From Strongyloides papillosus (taxonomy: Eukaryota; Nematoda; Chromadorea; Rhabditida; Strongyloididae), in the NCBI GenBank assembly GCA_005656395.1, contig SRSI01000004.1, positions 806,001-870,000 of the forward strand: a stretch of DNA of 64,000 nucleotides, written 5' to 3'. The stretch's first letter is position 1, and every line of letters begins with the position of its first letter. Positions 1-10,545 of the stretch are shown here, piece by piece. The position numbers and the translations under genes were made by a program. A model generated the notes under the pieces. It was given only the letters and a program-made list of their open reading frames with translations. It was not told where the DNA came from and made no database searches.

Positions 1-1684
1 ACGAAATAACAATGTTTTGACAACTTGATATATAATTCCAAAGTTGTGTTACACCTTCGTAAGACATCTTCCGTATACTAAATTCTAAATAAAATCATCA
101 CCTCAAGGTGATGAATTTAAAAACATCACCTTGAGGTGATGATTCTGTTCTGAGTGATACGACATGGACGTGGGGAAATTTTCTTCTTACAATTAAAATT
201 ATTTTGTTGAAAAATCGTCAAAAAAGTACATATAAATGACTTTTTCTTTCCATAACTAAATATGAAGTATCTTAAGAATATGTCCTTCCTAACTTTTTAA
301 ATATTAAATGTAATAAAACAACATTATATATATGTTTAAGATTAATTATGAATAATTAGTAATGTTTTTTCTATCATTTTTGTAAATTTTTAAAATTTCA
401 ATAAATCAAAATTTCTAGAAAATTTTCTTTAATTTAAAATAAATAAGAATTATGTAAAACAGGGGATTTTACTAAAAAATTAAGGAATTTGATAGAAAAA
501 AAAATTTGGCAGTAAAAAGGTTTTACATTTGTTAAACCTTCTTATTTAAATGTTTAAACCTTAAATGTTTAAAAAAATGTCTTTTATATAATAAAAACAT
601 ATTCGAACTATAGATAAATTATTTTTAAACGACTTAAATTTTCAAAAAATTTTCAAGTACAATTTTTTTTAAATTAAAAGAGGTTAAAAGTCAGTAAACA
701 ATATACAAATGTACGTAAAATTCAAAAATGATGGAAAAGTCTAAGTAAACTGTCGATTTAACTTAACTTAAAAAATAAATATATCATTATTATATTCTAT
801 TGTTAATTATGTTTTTTTTAGGTACACATACCAATAAAATAAAGTTTACTAGTCGACTTTTTTGGTTCAAATAATAAAAAGATGTACTCTTACTGCATTT
901 ATAATAAACAAAGATTCACTAGATAACTTTTAAGCAATTCATTAAACTTAAAATTGTATTAATGAGTTAGTTTCGTTAACTATTTAACTCTATCCCCATT
1001 ATGGGGTAATTAACGACAGCAATGCCTATTAGTTAATGCAATGCTTAAGCTTTATCAAAATATTAACGAAAATAATGTACTATCTTCAAAAAAGTCATAA
1101 AATTAAGATAGAAGGAATTTAAATAGTTATTAATAAATCTTTTTATTTTTATTAAAATAATAAAATATTTTGGAAAAAAGTTTAAAAATTAATTTAAAAA
1201 CAAGATTGCGAAACAGTTAAAAAAAACAATAATACAATAGCTTACTGCTAAAAAAACAAATAGGCTAAATAAAATTGGTCATACAAACAAATAAAGATTA
1301 AAAATTGACACTAATTTATAAATTTCAGCCAAAATAATACTCAGAAACACAAATACTGCAAAAAAAATTTGCTGCAAGTACTACCAAATACTACTAAATG
1401 TAGTTATTTATTCATTTATATTTCAAAAATATTTTTTAGTGCTAAAAAGATGACATATTTGACGATATACATGAAGGGGATCTATATTCTAAAGATTGGC
1501 ATTAAATATTGTACAACAATATTGAATAAAAGTATTTTTGATAATTTAATGAAAAAATTATATGATAGAATCTTTTTTTTAGAAACTTTTATCAATATGA
1601 TAATATAAATAACTCTTATTATACTATTAATGTAAAATAAGTTAATTTTTTATATAAATAAATTTTTTAATTAATTATCTATTT
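1..1684. other. AT-rich intergenic sequence
   Basis: No coding region or RNA gene is supported here. The only structured feature is a pair of short palindromes at 95-142, described separately. The rest is low-complexity A/T sequence. A 79-codon open stretch at 1369-1608 has no recognisable composition or motif and is treated as chance. Confidence 0.6.
95..142. repeat. Paired 20-bp palindromes, possible transposon end
   Basis: Two near-perfect palindromes built on ATCACCT..AGGTGAT lie at 95-114 and 124-142. Just to their right is TCTGAGTGAT. The same architecture, two TCACC..GGTGA palindromes a few bases apart beside a GCACTCA-type terminus, marks both ends of the 52025-52960 element. By inference this is the right end of a related element whose other end lies left of the window. 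Confidence 0.4.
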
Positions 1685-1688
1685 TTAA

Positions 1689-2387
1689 CTCTTTCAGCTC
1701 TGAATTTATAAGAAACATGGCTTTGTCAATTTTAAATTTTAAAAATAATGGAATGATTTTATACTCATTCGATAGAGAAGAGTTGGCGAAATAATCCTAT
1801 CTAAAATTGAATATGGTGCTACTTAATAATAATATACAGTAGTTATTTAAAGTAGAGGTAAAATGAATAATTTAGTAAAAATTTTAGAATAACAAATTTA
1901 TAAAAGAAATATATATATATAGATAATAAAACAATGAAAGAAGCATTATTATAGTAACTTTTTAAGTTTTATAAAGATAAGCATTCAATTATTGCAATAT
2001 TTTATTCTTAGACATTTTTATAAGCAATAATAAATTTTACAATAAATGATTGATATAAAAAATTTTTGTGGTATATATGCATAATAAAGCTAAAGATGTC
2101 AAAGTTTACCAAAAACGATAAAAATACTTTAGACTTTCTTATGATATTTAGTAGATATAGGTAAAAAGTCTAATTCTTACAATAAAATTAACTTTTTTTT
2201 ACTTACTAAATGTATATAATTGTGGTAATTTTGATGCTGTTATTCAATAGATAGATTTTATTTTATTGCAATTTTTAATATTTTTTTCAATTTCGCCAAC
2301 CTTTTTTTGCTATATACGTTTTTAAAAAATAATATTTTAACTAAAATTTATGCTGTTACATTCAATTCAAGTTCAGAGCTGAAAGGG
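1689..2387. mobile_element. piggyBac-like non-autonomous element (MITE)
   Basis: This 699-bp element is flanked on both sides by TTAA (1685-1688 and 2388-2391). Its inverted termini are CTCTTTCAGCTCTGAA on the left and, reverse-complemented, CCCTTTCAGCTCTGAA on the right. A second inverted pair, GTTGGCGAAAT, sits about 95 bp in from the left end and 85 bp in from the right end. TTAA duplication plus a CCCTTT-like terminus is typical of piggyBac. Kolobok elements also use TTAA and are the alternative. There is no ORF, so it depends on a transposase elsewhere. Confidence 0.65.
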
Positions 2388-2391
2388 TTAA

Positions 2392-2991
2392 ATATAAACA
2401 TTTTCGAGAATAATAATATTTAAAACAGTTTTAATTATATGAATCTTCACAAAATATATTTTTTACATTTGCAATATAACAATTCATATGCTAATTACTT
2501 TCTTTTACTATTCAAATAAAAAAATACGAAAAAATTTTTTTAAATTGGTTTGTAGAAGCTTTATAAAAATGAAAAAGATTAATAAATACATTTTATTAAT
2601 TCGATTACAAAGTTATAAAAACAGTATATGATAATTAACTTTTTCTACAATATTATCGTTATTAAAATATAAATAACAAATTCAATTTCAATTTTACTTA
2701 AAGGAATAATTTTTTTCATAGTATAATTTTTAGAATTCTCAATCATGTTTTAAAACAAAATTAATTTTTTTCTAAAAATTTAAAAAATCTACTGTAAAAA
2801 ATTTAAATTAAATAAGAGAATGTTAATGATTATTGTTTTTTTCATTCATTTGCTAATCTTTTTCTTATGTGTATTCAATTTTTTAAAGCCATGGGAAATA
2901 ATATTTTACAACTTCGTGGAAAATACTATCCTGATTTAATTATTTGATAAATTTTATTAAGTTTTTTCTATATTTTGTTATTGTTTATAAT
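2392..2991. other. AT-rich spacer
   Basis: Low-complexity A/T sequence with no gene, tRNA or repeat boundary that I can support. Confidence 0.5.
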
Positions 2992-3065
2992 ATTGTTAAG
3001 GCTCATGGGAAACTCAGCTAAAATATTTTTACCGTTTGGTAAAGTGTAATCATAATTTAATTTAG

Positions 3066-3225
3066 CGGTAAACAAATTAAATAATATGATCAAATTATAT
3101 TCAAAAATATATCTTTATTAAATTAAAAGAAATTAATATCAATAACGGTAAACAAATTAAATAAAATGATCAAAGTATATTCAAAAATATATCTTTATTA
3201 AATTAAAAGGAATTAATATCAAGCA
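3066..3225. repeat. 80-bp direct tandem duplication
   Basis: Two adjacent copies with a period of 80 bp start at the shared CGGTAAACAAATTAAATA (3066 and 3146). They differ at only a few positions. The repeat lies just inside the left terminus of the MULE and is probably subterminal element sequence. Confidence 0.75.
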
Positions 3226-3434
3226 TTTGGTATACTTCTGTTTTGAATAGAAAGTATTTTATATATAATAATTTGTATATTAAATTTTATTAAATAGGTA
3301 TTTGATAATTGATAGTTAATCAGTTTTTTACTTGCTATGTTAATCTTTATTGCAATAGTTTTTGCCAAAGTAGATTCTCCTTAGTGTATACTTATTAAAA
3401 ATATGCTTCAACATAACAATCAAGCTAATGTATC

Positions 3435-3557
3435 TGTTGCACATGGTGCAAGAGGATTAGCTTGATATAACTTTGTCATTGTTATTTTCATATATAAAGA
3501 GTAATTTTTATAAATAAAGTCAGTATCGAAAATAATCTGTTTTATTATTGTCTTACA
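3435..3557 (+). repeat. 5' LTR (123 bp)
   Basis: Begins TGTTGCACATGG and ends TTGTCTTACA, so it has the standard TG...CA ends. It contains a TATA box at 3491-3499 and an AATAAA signal at 3513-3518. These are only about 20 bp apart, so U3, R and U5 are all very short. Confidence 0.93.
3491..3499 (+). promoter_or_regulatory. LTR TATA box
   Basis: TATATAAAG within the 5' LTR, repeated in the 3' LTR. A start about 30 bp downstream would leave a 5' untranslated leader of only about 35 nt before the gag-pol ATG. Confidence 0.6.
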
Positions 3558-6500
3558 TGGGGGCTCAACCAGATTCTATTATATCATATTGTGGTAAATA
3601 TGATTACATTGAATACATTCAACGTGTAAAGTTATTATCAGGTGATAATTCTTCATTAGGGATATACTTTGCTAGAGCGCAACCAGAGGATATTGCTATG
3701 GAATTCTTCGATTCATTGGACAAAGATGTTTCTATTAATGATGTTGGCGAAGCCCATATTCAAGCGTTCTGTGAAAAGTATCAGGTGAAATGTATTGATG
3801 AAAAAACTAAGGAATTGTTAAACTTTAGTGATGTAAGACGGAAATTTGATGAGACTGCATCAAGTTATGTGATGCGGTTAAAGCGTATGTTAAAATATTT
3901 TAATGGTACTGATGATTTGTTATTGTTCAAAATTATTGGCGAAGTACCTATAGAGGTAAAAGCAAAGCTTAAGGATGATAACTTATCGTTAAAGTTTGTA
4001 ATGCATGAATGGGATGAATTTCTTAGATTAATAGGTATGAGAAAGATATTAAATGGAAAATCTAATGAAAAGAATTTCAATAATGAAAAAAAAGGTGATA
4101 AAAATCAAAGAGTTTTTGACAATGATTTTACTAGAAAAGTAGAGATCAAAGATGAGGTCAAAAAATTAGATAGTATTATAAGACATAGTGGTAATATTAA
4201 AGATGAAATTGATATAGACGAGAAAATCAAAAGTAATACTAATATTATAACTGATAATGGTCGTGAAAAAATGAAAATGAAGGTCCCACCCCAAGTTTTA
4301 TGTTTCAATTGTGGTGGAAATCATTATGCATCAAAATGTGAATTGAAAGGGATTCAAATGGGATCATTGCAAATGCCTGAATCTTTTAAAGTGGCACCTA
4401 TGCTTATGGAAGCAGTATCAATTGCAGGAATTGTAGGACCAGTTAACATTGATACAGGGTCACAAGTTAACTTGTTACCGTTAGGTTTAAGCAAGCAATT
4501 TAGTTCTCGATTTGATATGAAAAGAATTAATGTGATGGGTAAAGCCATAGATGGTAAAAATGTTGAACTAGAGTTGAAAGCTGAACTACCAATATTAGCA
4601 TTGCGTACAAATAAAAGGTATTGGACTGCTGAATTTTATTTTGCTAAGGGAGTAAGTCCAACAATTTCTTATCATACAGCAAGAGAATTGGATATATCTG
4701 TTGATGAATTGGCAGATGAAGTAATTAAAAATAGAGAAAGTATCATGAATAAGTTAAATGAAGTGCACTATCATAGTGAATTACTGGCAAATGAATTTGT
4801 GAAAAATGAAAAAATTTTTAATGATATACTTTTACATCCAATTTCATATGTGGATATACCGGTAGTTGAAGAAGTTCAAAGTAAAATTTGTAAGCCTTAT
4901 AAATTGAAAGATGAAGCAGATAGTGTACTACGTAAACAATTAGCTGATGAGATTGTTAATGAACGATTAGTACAAGTATTTAATCCAAGAGTAACATCTC
5001 CAGTAAGAATAGTTCTTGAGCCAAAACCAAGAATGTGTATGGATGCGCGAAGAATTAACAAGTATTTAGCTGAAGTTGAAATTGAGTTACCAAATCTTGT
5101 AGAAATTCAACAGAAATTATCTCAAAATGAATGTTTTAGTAAAGCTGATTTAAAATGGGCGTTCAAGAATCTGGGTATTTCTGATGGTTCTCAAGAATAT
5201 AGTACTATTGTTACAGCATATGGGACATTTCAAAGTAATCGACTTCAGTTTGGGTATAAATCTAGTAGTAGCATATTTCATAAATGGTTTGAGAGTTGTC
5301 TTAAGGAGTTTGGGGTTGGAAAATATATATTATATATAGATGACTTGTGTTTGTTAGGATCTAAACAAGATCAAATCATTGAGTGGATAAAAGTAATTAA
5401 TTGTTGTGCACATTATAATATTAAATTAAATTTTGCTAAGTGCTCTTTCTTTTGTAATGATATGGAATTTTTAGGTCATAAATTTAGTGTTGGTTGTGTT
5501 TCTGTTTTGGATTCGAGACTAAATGAGGTTAAAAATCTACAATACCCTAGTACAAAAGATGAATGGTTAGCAGTATTAGGAAAATTAAACTACATGTCTA
5601 AATTTATTCCTAATTATGGTAAATTAGCAAAGAAATTATACCCAAAGAAGTCTGGAATTATTAACGATTCTGAAGGAAGAATTGTTTGGGGAAAATTGAT
5701 GAATGAAATTCATAATGTAAGAAATTTTTATCTTCCGTTACCAAATGAAAAATTATATGTAGAAGCAATTATGGATGATAATGTGATTGCTGCTGAAGTA
5801 TATGTTCAAAGAGACAGTAAAAAATTGATTTCAATTGTTGAAAGAAAAAAAATTGATGCTGAGAATAGATATACGAGTGCTGAAGTTGAATTAGTTAGCA
5901 TTAATAATGCTTTAAATAAATTAAAAATAGATAGTACAAGAGTTGTATTAGTGGTTAGTAATAATTACGTAGCAAAGTTGTTAAAACAGACAGATGATGT
6001 TCTCAATGAAGCTTCTAATAGATTACAATCATTAATTATACCTTTACAATTACGAGAATATGATGTCATAGTGAAATCAAAATCAATACATGTTAAAGCC
6101 ATGGTGATTGTACCTAATGAACCAATAGAATTAAGTTTAGCTGATAAAATATTGGACTGGCAAAAAAGTGATAACATGTGTCAAATGATTAAAGAGTATA
6201 TTAAAACGTTAAACAAAGATGTTTATAAGAAATTACCTAAAATGCTTGTTGATAAAATGAATTTAATTGATATAGATTTAGATGGTATGTTATTTGTTGA
6301 CAGAAAACCAATAATTTCAATAGAGTTGGGAAAAGAATTAGCATTACATGATCATATGAAGAATCATAACGGGCAAAAAGCACTGTATGAAGCTTTAGCT
6401 ACAAAATTTTTTTGTTTTGGTTTATCAAATGTTTGTATTGAAATAGTACGGAAATGTTATGTTTGTAATGTTACTAGACCTTTACAACCGAGTAAAGCTA

Positions 6501-8062
6501 AAGTGAATGTATGGCCAAAATGTACGTATGCTCGTGAGCGAATGCACTGTGATATTGCATATTATGAATCTTTACCAATTTTTGTGATTACTGATGCATT
6601 TTCCTCATATACGTATGCATGTGTTTTAAGAAGTAAAAAATCAAGTGAAATTTTAGAAGTGTTGAAGAAAATTTACAGTGAACATCCAGTAAAAATGTTG
6701 GTAAGTGATAATGAACCAGCCTTAAATTCAAGGGAAATAATGGACTTCATTAATAATCAGTCAACTACTACTTGGATTACAAAGAAAAGTAACTCAATAG
6801 CTTATCATTCACAATCGAATGGTTTAGTTGAAAGAGCAATACGCTCCTTAAAAGCTAAACTTGATAAGTTTAGATTTGAAAACAAAGATATGTCATTGGA
6901 AAAATTGCTAGTTTTAGCACTTACAGCAACGAATAATTGCGGTAATAAACATACAAAATTTTATTGTGGTATTGATTATCAAGATAATGTATTTAATGAT
7001 AAATATGTTCAGGTTAAAGAATATCCAATTTATTTTAGAAAATGTGGTAAATTATCAAAACAATTTGAAATTGGTACAGTTATTGGACATTTGGGAAATA
7101 GAACACTTCATATTGTTGATGATAATAATGTGGGTCATTTTATTTCAAAAGATTATGTTCATAATGGATTGGTACCACCACATTTGTATGATATTGAAGA
7201 AGTATCATTAGAGGATTCTAATTTGTTCAATGAACAAACCGTAAATGTGATTCCGGCCCCGGAGATTGATGAAATCAATGAGGTGGAAAGAATGAATGAA
7301 AAGTTAGGTAATGATGAAAAAGAAAATTATAGTGAGTCAATAATAGAGAATGAAATAGATGGAAAACAAAACGTAGATGATTCTGTAACTGACGATAATT
7401 TAGGAAAAGAAAACAAGTCAACAATACTTGATCACAACTATGAAGATAGTTATATTGAAAATTGGAAAGTTGAGAATAAACTTGAATCATTGGTCTGTGA
7501 TGAGGAAATTATTGAATGTATAAGAAAGTTTGAAGGAGATACAATAATGATTATTGATGGTAGTGCTGATAATAGTAAGAAAGCAGACGCTTCAAATCAT
7601 GGTATTGGAGTAGTAATTATAAATAAGTCATTCAAAAGTATTATGATGAAAGGACTTCATGGATTTTTAGTTGGAAGAGTGACTTCAGCTAGAGTAGAAG
7701 TTGCTGCTATGCTTGCTGCATTAGAAGAAAGTTGTAATATGGAGAAGGTATTAATTTTGGGTGATAATACTTATGTACTAGAAGCATGTATTGATAAAGA
7801 ACAACTGAATAAATTTGCTAAAGATTATTATCAACCACAGAATAAGTTATGGTCAAAAATAAAAGTTATATTAGATAAAGAGAGTGACAATAAGTTTACA
7901 TTTGAACATATAACTTCGAAAACGAACGAATTTAGTAAAGTGGTAGATCAAATAGCTAAAGGAACGACACCAACTACAATTCGTTTATTAGAGGTATTGA
8001 AACCTTTAGGAAAGTTTAAAGTTGCCAAAGAAGGTATTTCAAAGAATATTTTTAAGAATTAA
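3557..8062 (+). CDS. Gag-Pol polyprotein of Ty3/gypsy-type retrotransposon with C-terminal second RNase H
   Basis: A single intact ORF of about 1501 residues from the first ATG, which straddles the LTR end. Visible in order: a Gag-like N-terminal region with a CCHC knuckle (CFNCGGNHYASKC, about residue 250); aspartic protease DTGS (about 298); reverse transcriptase with MDARRINKYL, the ADLKWAF motif and YIDD (about 593); a central RNase H region that has lost part of its acidic set (a VVSNN stretch stands where an Asp is expected); integrase with an H-H-C-C finger (about 930-970) and D, D, E residues in HCDIAY, SDNEP and GLVERA; then an acidic linker. The last ~150 residues form another RNase H fold with D (MIIDGSAD), E (VEVAAMLAALE), D (ILGDNTYV) and a terminal D. 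The inference is that the C-terminal domain does the catalysis. No frameshift separates gag and pol. It looks competent to retrotranspose. Confidence 0.92.
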   Translation: MGAQPDSIISYCGKYDYIEYIQRVKLLSGDNSSLGIYFARAQPEDIAMEFFDSLDKDVSINDVGEAHIQAFCEKYQVKCIDEKTKELLNFSDVRRKFDETASSYVMRLKRMLKYFNGTDDLLLFKIIGEVPIEVKAKLKDDNLSLKFVMHEWDEFLRLIGMRKILNGKSNEKNFNNEKKGDKNQRVFDNDFTRKVEIKDEVKKLDSIIRHSGNIKDEIDIDEKIKSNTNIITDNGREKMKMKVPPQVLCFNCGGNHYASKCELKGIQMGSLQMPESFKVAPMLMEAVSIAGIVGPVNIDTGSQVNLLPLGLSKQFSSRFDMKRINVMGKAIDGKNVELELKAELPILALRTNKRYWTAEFYFAKGVSPTISYHTARELDISVDELADEVIKNRESIMNKLNEVHYHSELLANEFVKNEKIFNDILLHPISYVDIPVVEEVQSKICKPYKLKDEADSVLRKQLADEIVNERLVQVFNPRVTSPVRIVLEPKPRMCMDARRINKYLAEVEIELPNLVEIQQKLSQNECFSKADLKWAFKNLGISDGSQEYSTIVTAYGTFQSNRLQFGYKSSSSIFHKWFESCLKEFGVGKYILYIDDLCLLGSKQDQIIEWIKVINCCAHYNIKLNFAKCSFFCNDMEFLGHKFSVGCVSVLDSRLNEVKNLQYPSTKDEWLAVLGKLNYMSKFIPNYGKLAKKLYPKKSGIINDSEGRIVWGKLMNEIHNVRNFYLPLPNEKLYVEAIMDDNVIAAEVYVQRDSKKLISIVERKKIDAENRYTSAEVELVSINNALNKLKIDSTRVVLVVSNNYVAKLLKQTDDVLNEASNRLQSLIIPLQLREYDVIVKSKSIHVKAMVIVPNEPIELSLADKILDWQKSDNMCQMIKEYIKTLNKDVYKKLPKMLVDKMNLIDIDLDGMLFVDRKPIISIELGKELALHDHMKNHNGQKALYEALATKFFCFGLSNVCIEIVRKCYVCNVTRPLQPSKAKVNVWPKCTYARERMHCDIAYYESLPIFVITDAFSSYTYACVLRSKKSSEILEVLKKIYSEHPVKMLVSDNEPALNSREIMDFINNQSTTTWITKKSNSIAYHSQSNGLVERAIRSLKAKLDKFRFENKDMSLEKLLVLALTATNNCGNKHTKFYCGIDYQDNVFNDKYVQVKEYPIYFRKCGKLSKQFEIGTVIGHLGNRTLHIVDDNNVGHFISKDYVHNGLVPPHLYDIEEVSLEDSNLFNEQTVNVIPAPEIDEINEVERMNEKLGNDEKENYSESIIENEIDGKQNVDDSVTDDNLGKENKSTILDHNYEDSYIENWKVENKLESLVCDEEIIECIRKFEGDTIMIIDGSADNSKKADASNHGIGVVIINKSFKSIMMKGLHGFLVGRVTSARVEVAAMLAALEESCNMEKVLILGDNTYVLEACIDKEQLNKFAKDYYQPQNKLWSKIKVILDKESDNKFTFEHITSKTNEFSKVVDQIAKGTTPTTIRLLEVLKPLGKFKVAKEGISKNIFKN
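3558..3566 (+). other. Putative primer binding site, tRNA-Pro-like
   Basis: TGGGGGCTC directly follows the LTR. It matches the complement of a tRNA 3' end (CCA plus acceptor stem) and equals the first nine bases of the tRNA-Pro primer site known from murine leukaemia virus. The match weakens after nine bases, so the primer identity is tentative. The gag ATG (3557-3559) overlaps the LTR/primer-site boundary. Confidence 0.5.
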
Positions 8063-8080
8063 GTTGCATTCCTCCCCCAG

Positions 8081-8203
8081 TGTTGCACATGGTGCAAGAG
8101 GATTAGCTTGATATAACTTTGTCATTGTTATTTTCATATATAAAGAGTAATTTTTATAAATAAAGTCAGTATCGATAATAATCTGTTTTATTATTGTCTT
8201 ACA
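8081..8203 (+). repeat. 3' LTR (123 bp)
   Basis: Nearly identical to the 5' LTR, with one visible difference (CGATAATAA versus CGAAAATAA), and followed by the GTATC target duplication. Confidence 0.93.
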
Positions 8204-8280
8204 GTATCAGATATTTTATATTTTCTAAAGGTATAGTGTTGTTAAAATAATTATTTTTATCATATTTAATAAATTCTTAG

Positions 8281-9993
8281 GCCTGTAATTTAAACGTTGC
8301 AACAGAAAAAACTGTAAGAAAGATTAAAAATGAAATTTTACTAGAAATTAATAATAACAAGAATACTTCTTTTTTTAATAAAACCATTGATGATTCTAAA
8401 GAAAATAATATTCCAAATGAAAATGTTAAAGAAAATTAAAAATTTAATTTGAAACAATTTGATGCCTATGATACAGAAAAAATTATTTTTAATTTGTCAT
8501 CACAAAGATCTTCAAATAAAGCAATTTTTGTAAAAGATGATGGAACAAGTGATTTTGAAAATTGTTGGAGCCATAAGTATATACTTAAAAATAAACTTGA
8601 ATCACATAATTCCTACTACTGCCCAAATTGTGAAAAACATTGTGGTGATAATGAAAAAATTATTTCAACTATTAATTTACGAAATCAGACAATTATAAAG
8701 TTTAAGGAACATGTTGTTGGTTGTCAAAAAATAAGTTTATTATCAATAGTCCTAGAAAATATTAAATTTTTGATTAATAGACATCTTGATTCAGGAAGTG
8801 TTACTGAAAGTGATGTTTTTACAGTTTTTCATGACTATTGTTGTAATTTTCGTAAATTAAATGATTTAGATCAATTTTTACTTACAACAAGTGAAGAATT
8901 TTGTTCATATTCAACATTTATGAATACTTCTAGTAAAAGAATTAACCATCGTGATTTTACAAAACTTGAATTAACTGATGAATTAAAGCTAAGTAAATAT
9001 AATCAACAGTTTCTTCAATATATTGATAACGATTTGGTGTTATTATTTACTCAGAAGTCTATTGAATGTTTAATTTCAAGTGATAAAGTGGTGATGGATG
9101 GGACATTTAAAAAAAGTGCTGTGAATTTTGAACAATTGTATATACTTCATGAACAATTCAAATCACTTAGTATACCAGTTGTATACGCATTTATGAATTC
9201 CAAAGATGTAAAAAATTATGAAAAAATGTTCTTAATTATCAAAAAACATACTAAAGATAAAATTTTTAATTTTATTCTTGATAAAGAATTAGCTGTGTTG
9301 AGTGCTGCAAAAAAATTTTTTTAAAATTCAAGTTTTAAATTATGTAGTTTTCATCTTCAACAAGCTGTTCAACGTTATCTAGCATCTCATAATATGACTA
9401 AACTTTTTAAAAATAAAAAGTTAAGTGAAAAATATTTGCGTAATACCAAAAATGTCATTGAAACACGTATGAAATTGAGGATACTGATAAAAAAAATATA
9501 TATTGTTTTTTTTCTACCATCAGAAGTGATGCAAAATTACGTTAAAAATATTTTGATAAGTAAAAAAAAAACTGTTGCTGCGACATGTCCTAGATATTAA
9601 GAAAATATTAAACAGTTTTGTCAGTATATTGTAATAAATTGGATTCATAGAAAAGGTTCATTTACTTCAAAAATGATAAGTTATTATAATGTACTTATAC
9701 GTACAAGTAATAGAAGCGAGTCATTTCATGGAAAAATGAATAGATCAAATTTAATAAAATCTAAAGCTAATATATTAAAAGCTATTTCTCAAGTAAGATC
9801 ATTAGATTTTCAATACATGAGTGCTTATATTAGAGAATCAAAAGTAATTGGAACAATAAATATAAGTGAGAAAAATAAAATGCTTTTAAAAGTGTTTCAA
9901 AACTATAAAAAAGGAGAAGAAGAAAAATATCTTGAGGAAATTGCTTCAGTTTTTGATAATTTAAATAAAAAAAAATTTAAATTTATTATATAA
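8281..9993 (+). pseudogene. MULE transposase relic
   Basis: One reading frame is recognisably coding over about 570 codons but is interrupted by in-frame stops at 8437-8439, 9322-9324 and 9598-9600. All pieces stay in the same frame, so the damage is by nonsense changes rather than frameshifts. MULE signatures are present: the first Asp in VVMDGTFKKS, a second in ILDKELAVL, the C-x2-H motif CSFHLQQAVQ just after the second stop, and the final Glu in TSNRSESFHGK. A cysteine-rich segment (YCPNCEKHC) lies upstream. The first exon or N-terminus may have been separated by the LTR insertion at 3435. Function is lost. Confidence 0.82.
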
Positions 9994-10129
9994 TGTTTAA
10001 AAATTTTAGAAGATATATTCAAATAAATTTACTAACACTCTTAATTAAATTTGCATATACATACACAAGATATACACTTTACCAAACGGTAAAAATATTT
10101 TAGCTGAGTGTACCCCGAGCCATTGTTAA

Positions 10130-10537
10130 ATTCATCCTTTTTAACAAAATAAAAAAACGACAATATAAAAACATTTATTTTAAAAACTAACTAACATCGA
10201 TAAAAAATACTCTTTTACAGCCGCAAAGTCATTAAAATTGTCATTGAATTTTCATTCACAACAAATATCATAATAAACTATTTTAGAATTTTAGAATACC
10301 AGTACGTTTTTAAAAAAAAAGTATAAATGTAGGTAATTATTTAAATGGAAGTTAAACTAAATAGATGTAAAAATATTTCATCTAATTAAAATTAATACTC
10401 ATTATTTTATTTAAAACACATCTATAAAGCCATAAAAGTTATTAAACAACTAAAAAAACATTAATGAATATTAATAGAAGTTGATGAAGTTTAGTAAGTT
10501 TGGTAAAATGTTTCATGGAGAAGTAAGTGACCCTCGT
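10130..10537. other. AT-rich spacer
   Basis: No gene or repeat boundary recognised between the MULE and the next element. Confidence 0.5.
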
Positions 10538-10545
10538 CGTAGCCT

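Larger units (their letters stand above)
3435..8203 (+). mobile_element. Complete Ty3/gypsy-type LTR retrotransposon
   Basis: Two 123-bp LTRs (3435-3557 and 8081-8203) differ at one visible base, so the insertion is recent. A 5-bp target duplication, GTATC, flanks it at 3430-3434 and 8204-8208. One uninterrupted gag-pol ORF fills the interior. The order protease, RT, RNase H, integrase places it in Metaviridae (Ty3/gypsy) rather than copia. No envelope ORF is seen. It landed inside the MULE at 3000-10121. The sequence just before the 3' LTR is pyrimidine-rich (CCTCCCCCAG), not a canonical purine tract. Confidence 0.93.
3000..10121 (+). mobile_element. Mutator-like (MULE) DNA transposon, split by an LTR element
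   Basis: The inverted termini begin GGCTC and run about 47 bp with few mismatches. Their cores, ACTCAGCTAAAATATTTTTA followed by CCGTTTGGTAAAGTG, occur at about 3012-3046 and inverted at about 10075-10109. An 8-bp duplication, ATTGTTAA, flanks the element at 2992-2999 and 10122-10129. Without the 4.77-kb LTR element inserted at 3435, the MULE is about 2.35 kb. It carries a transposase relic on the plus strand (8281-9993) with the MULE DDE signatures. MULE duplications are usually 9-11 bp; eight is at the short end. The element is dead as judged by its stop codons. Confidence 0.8.

Noticed and set aside
1369..1608. 79-codon ORF
   Set aside because: A/T-driven composition, no motif, no neighbouring gene structure.
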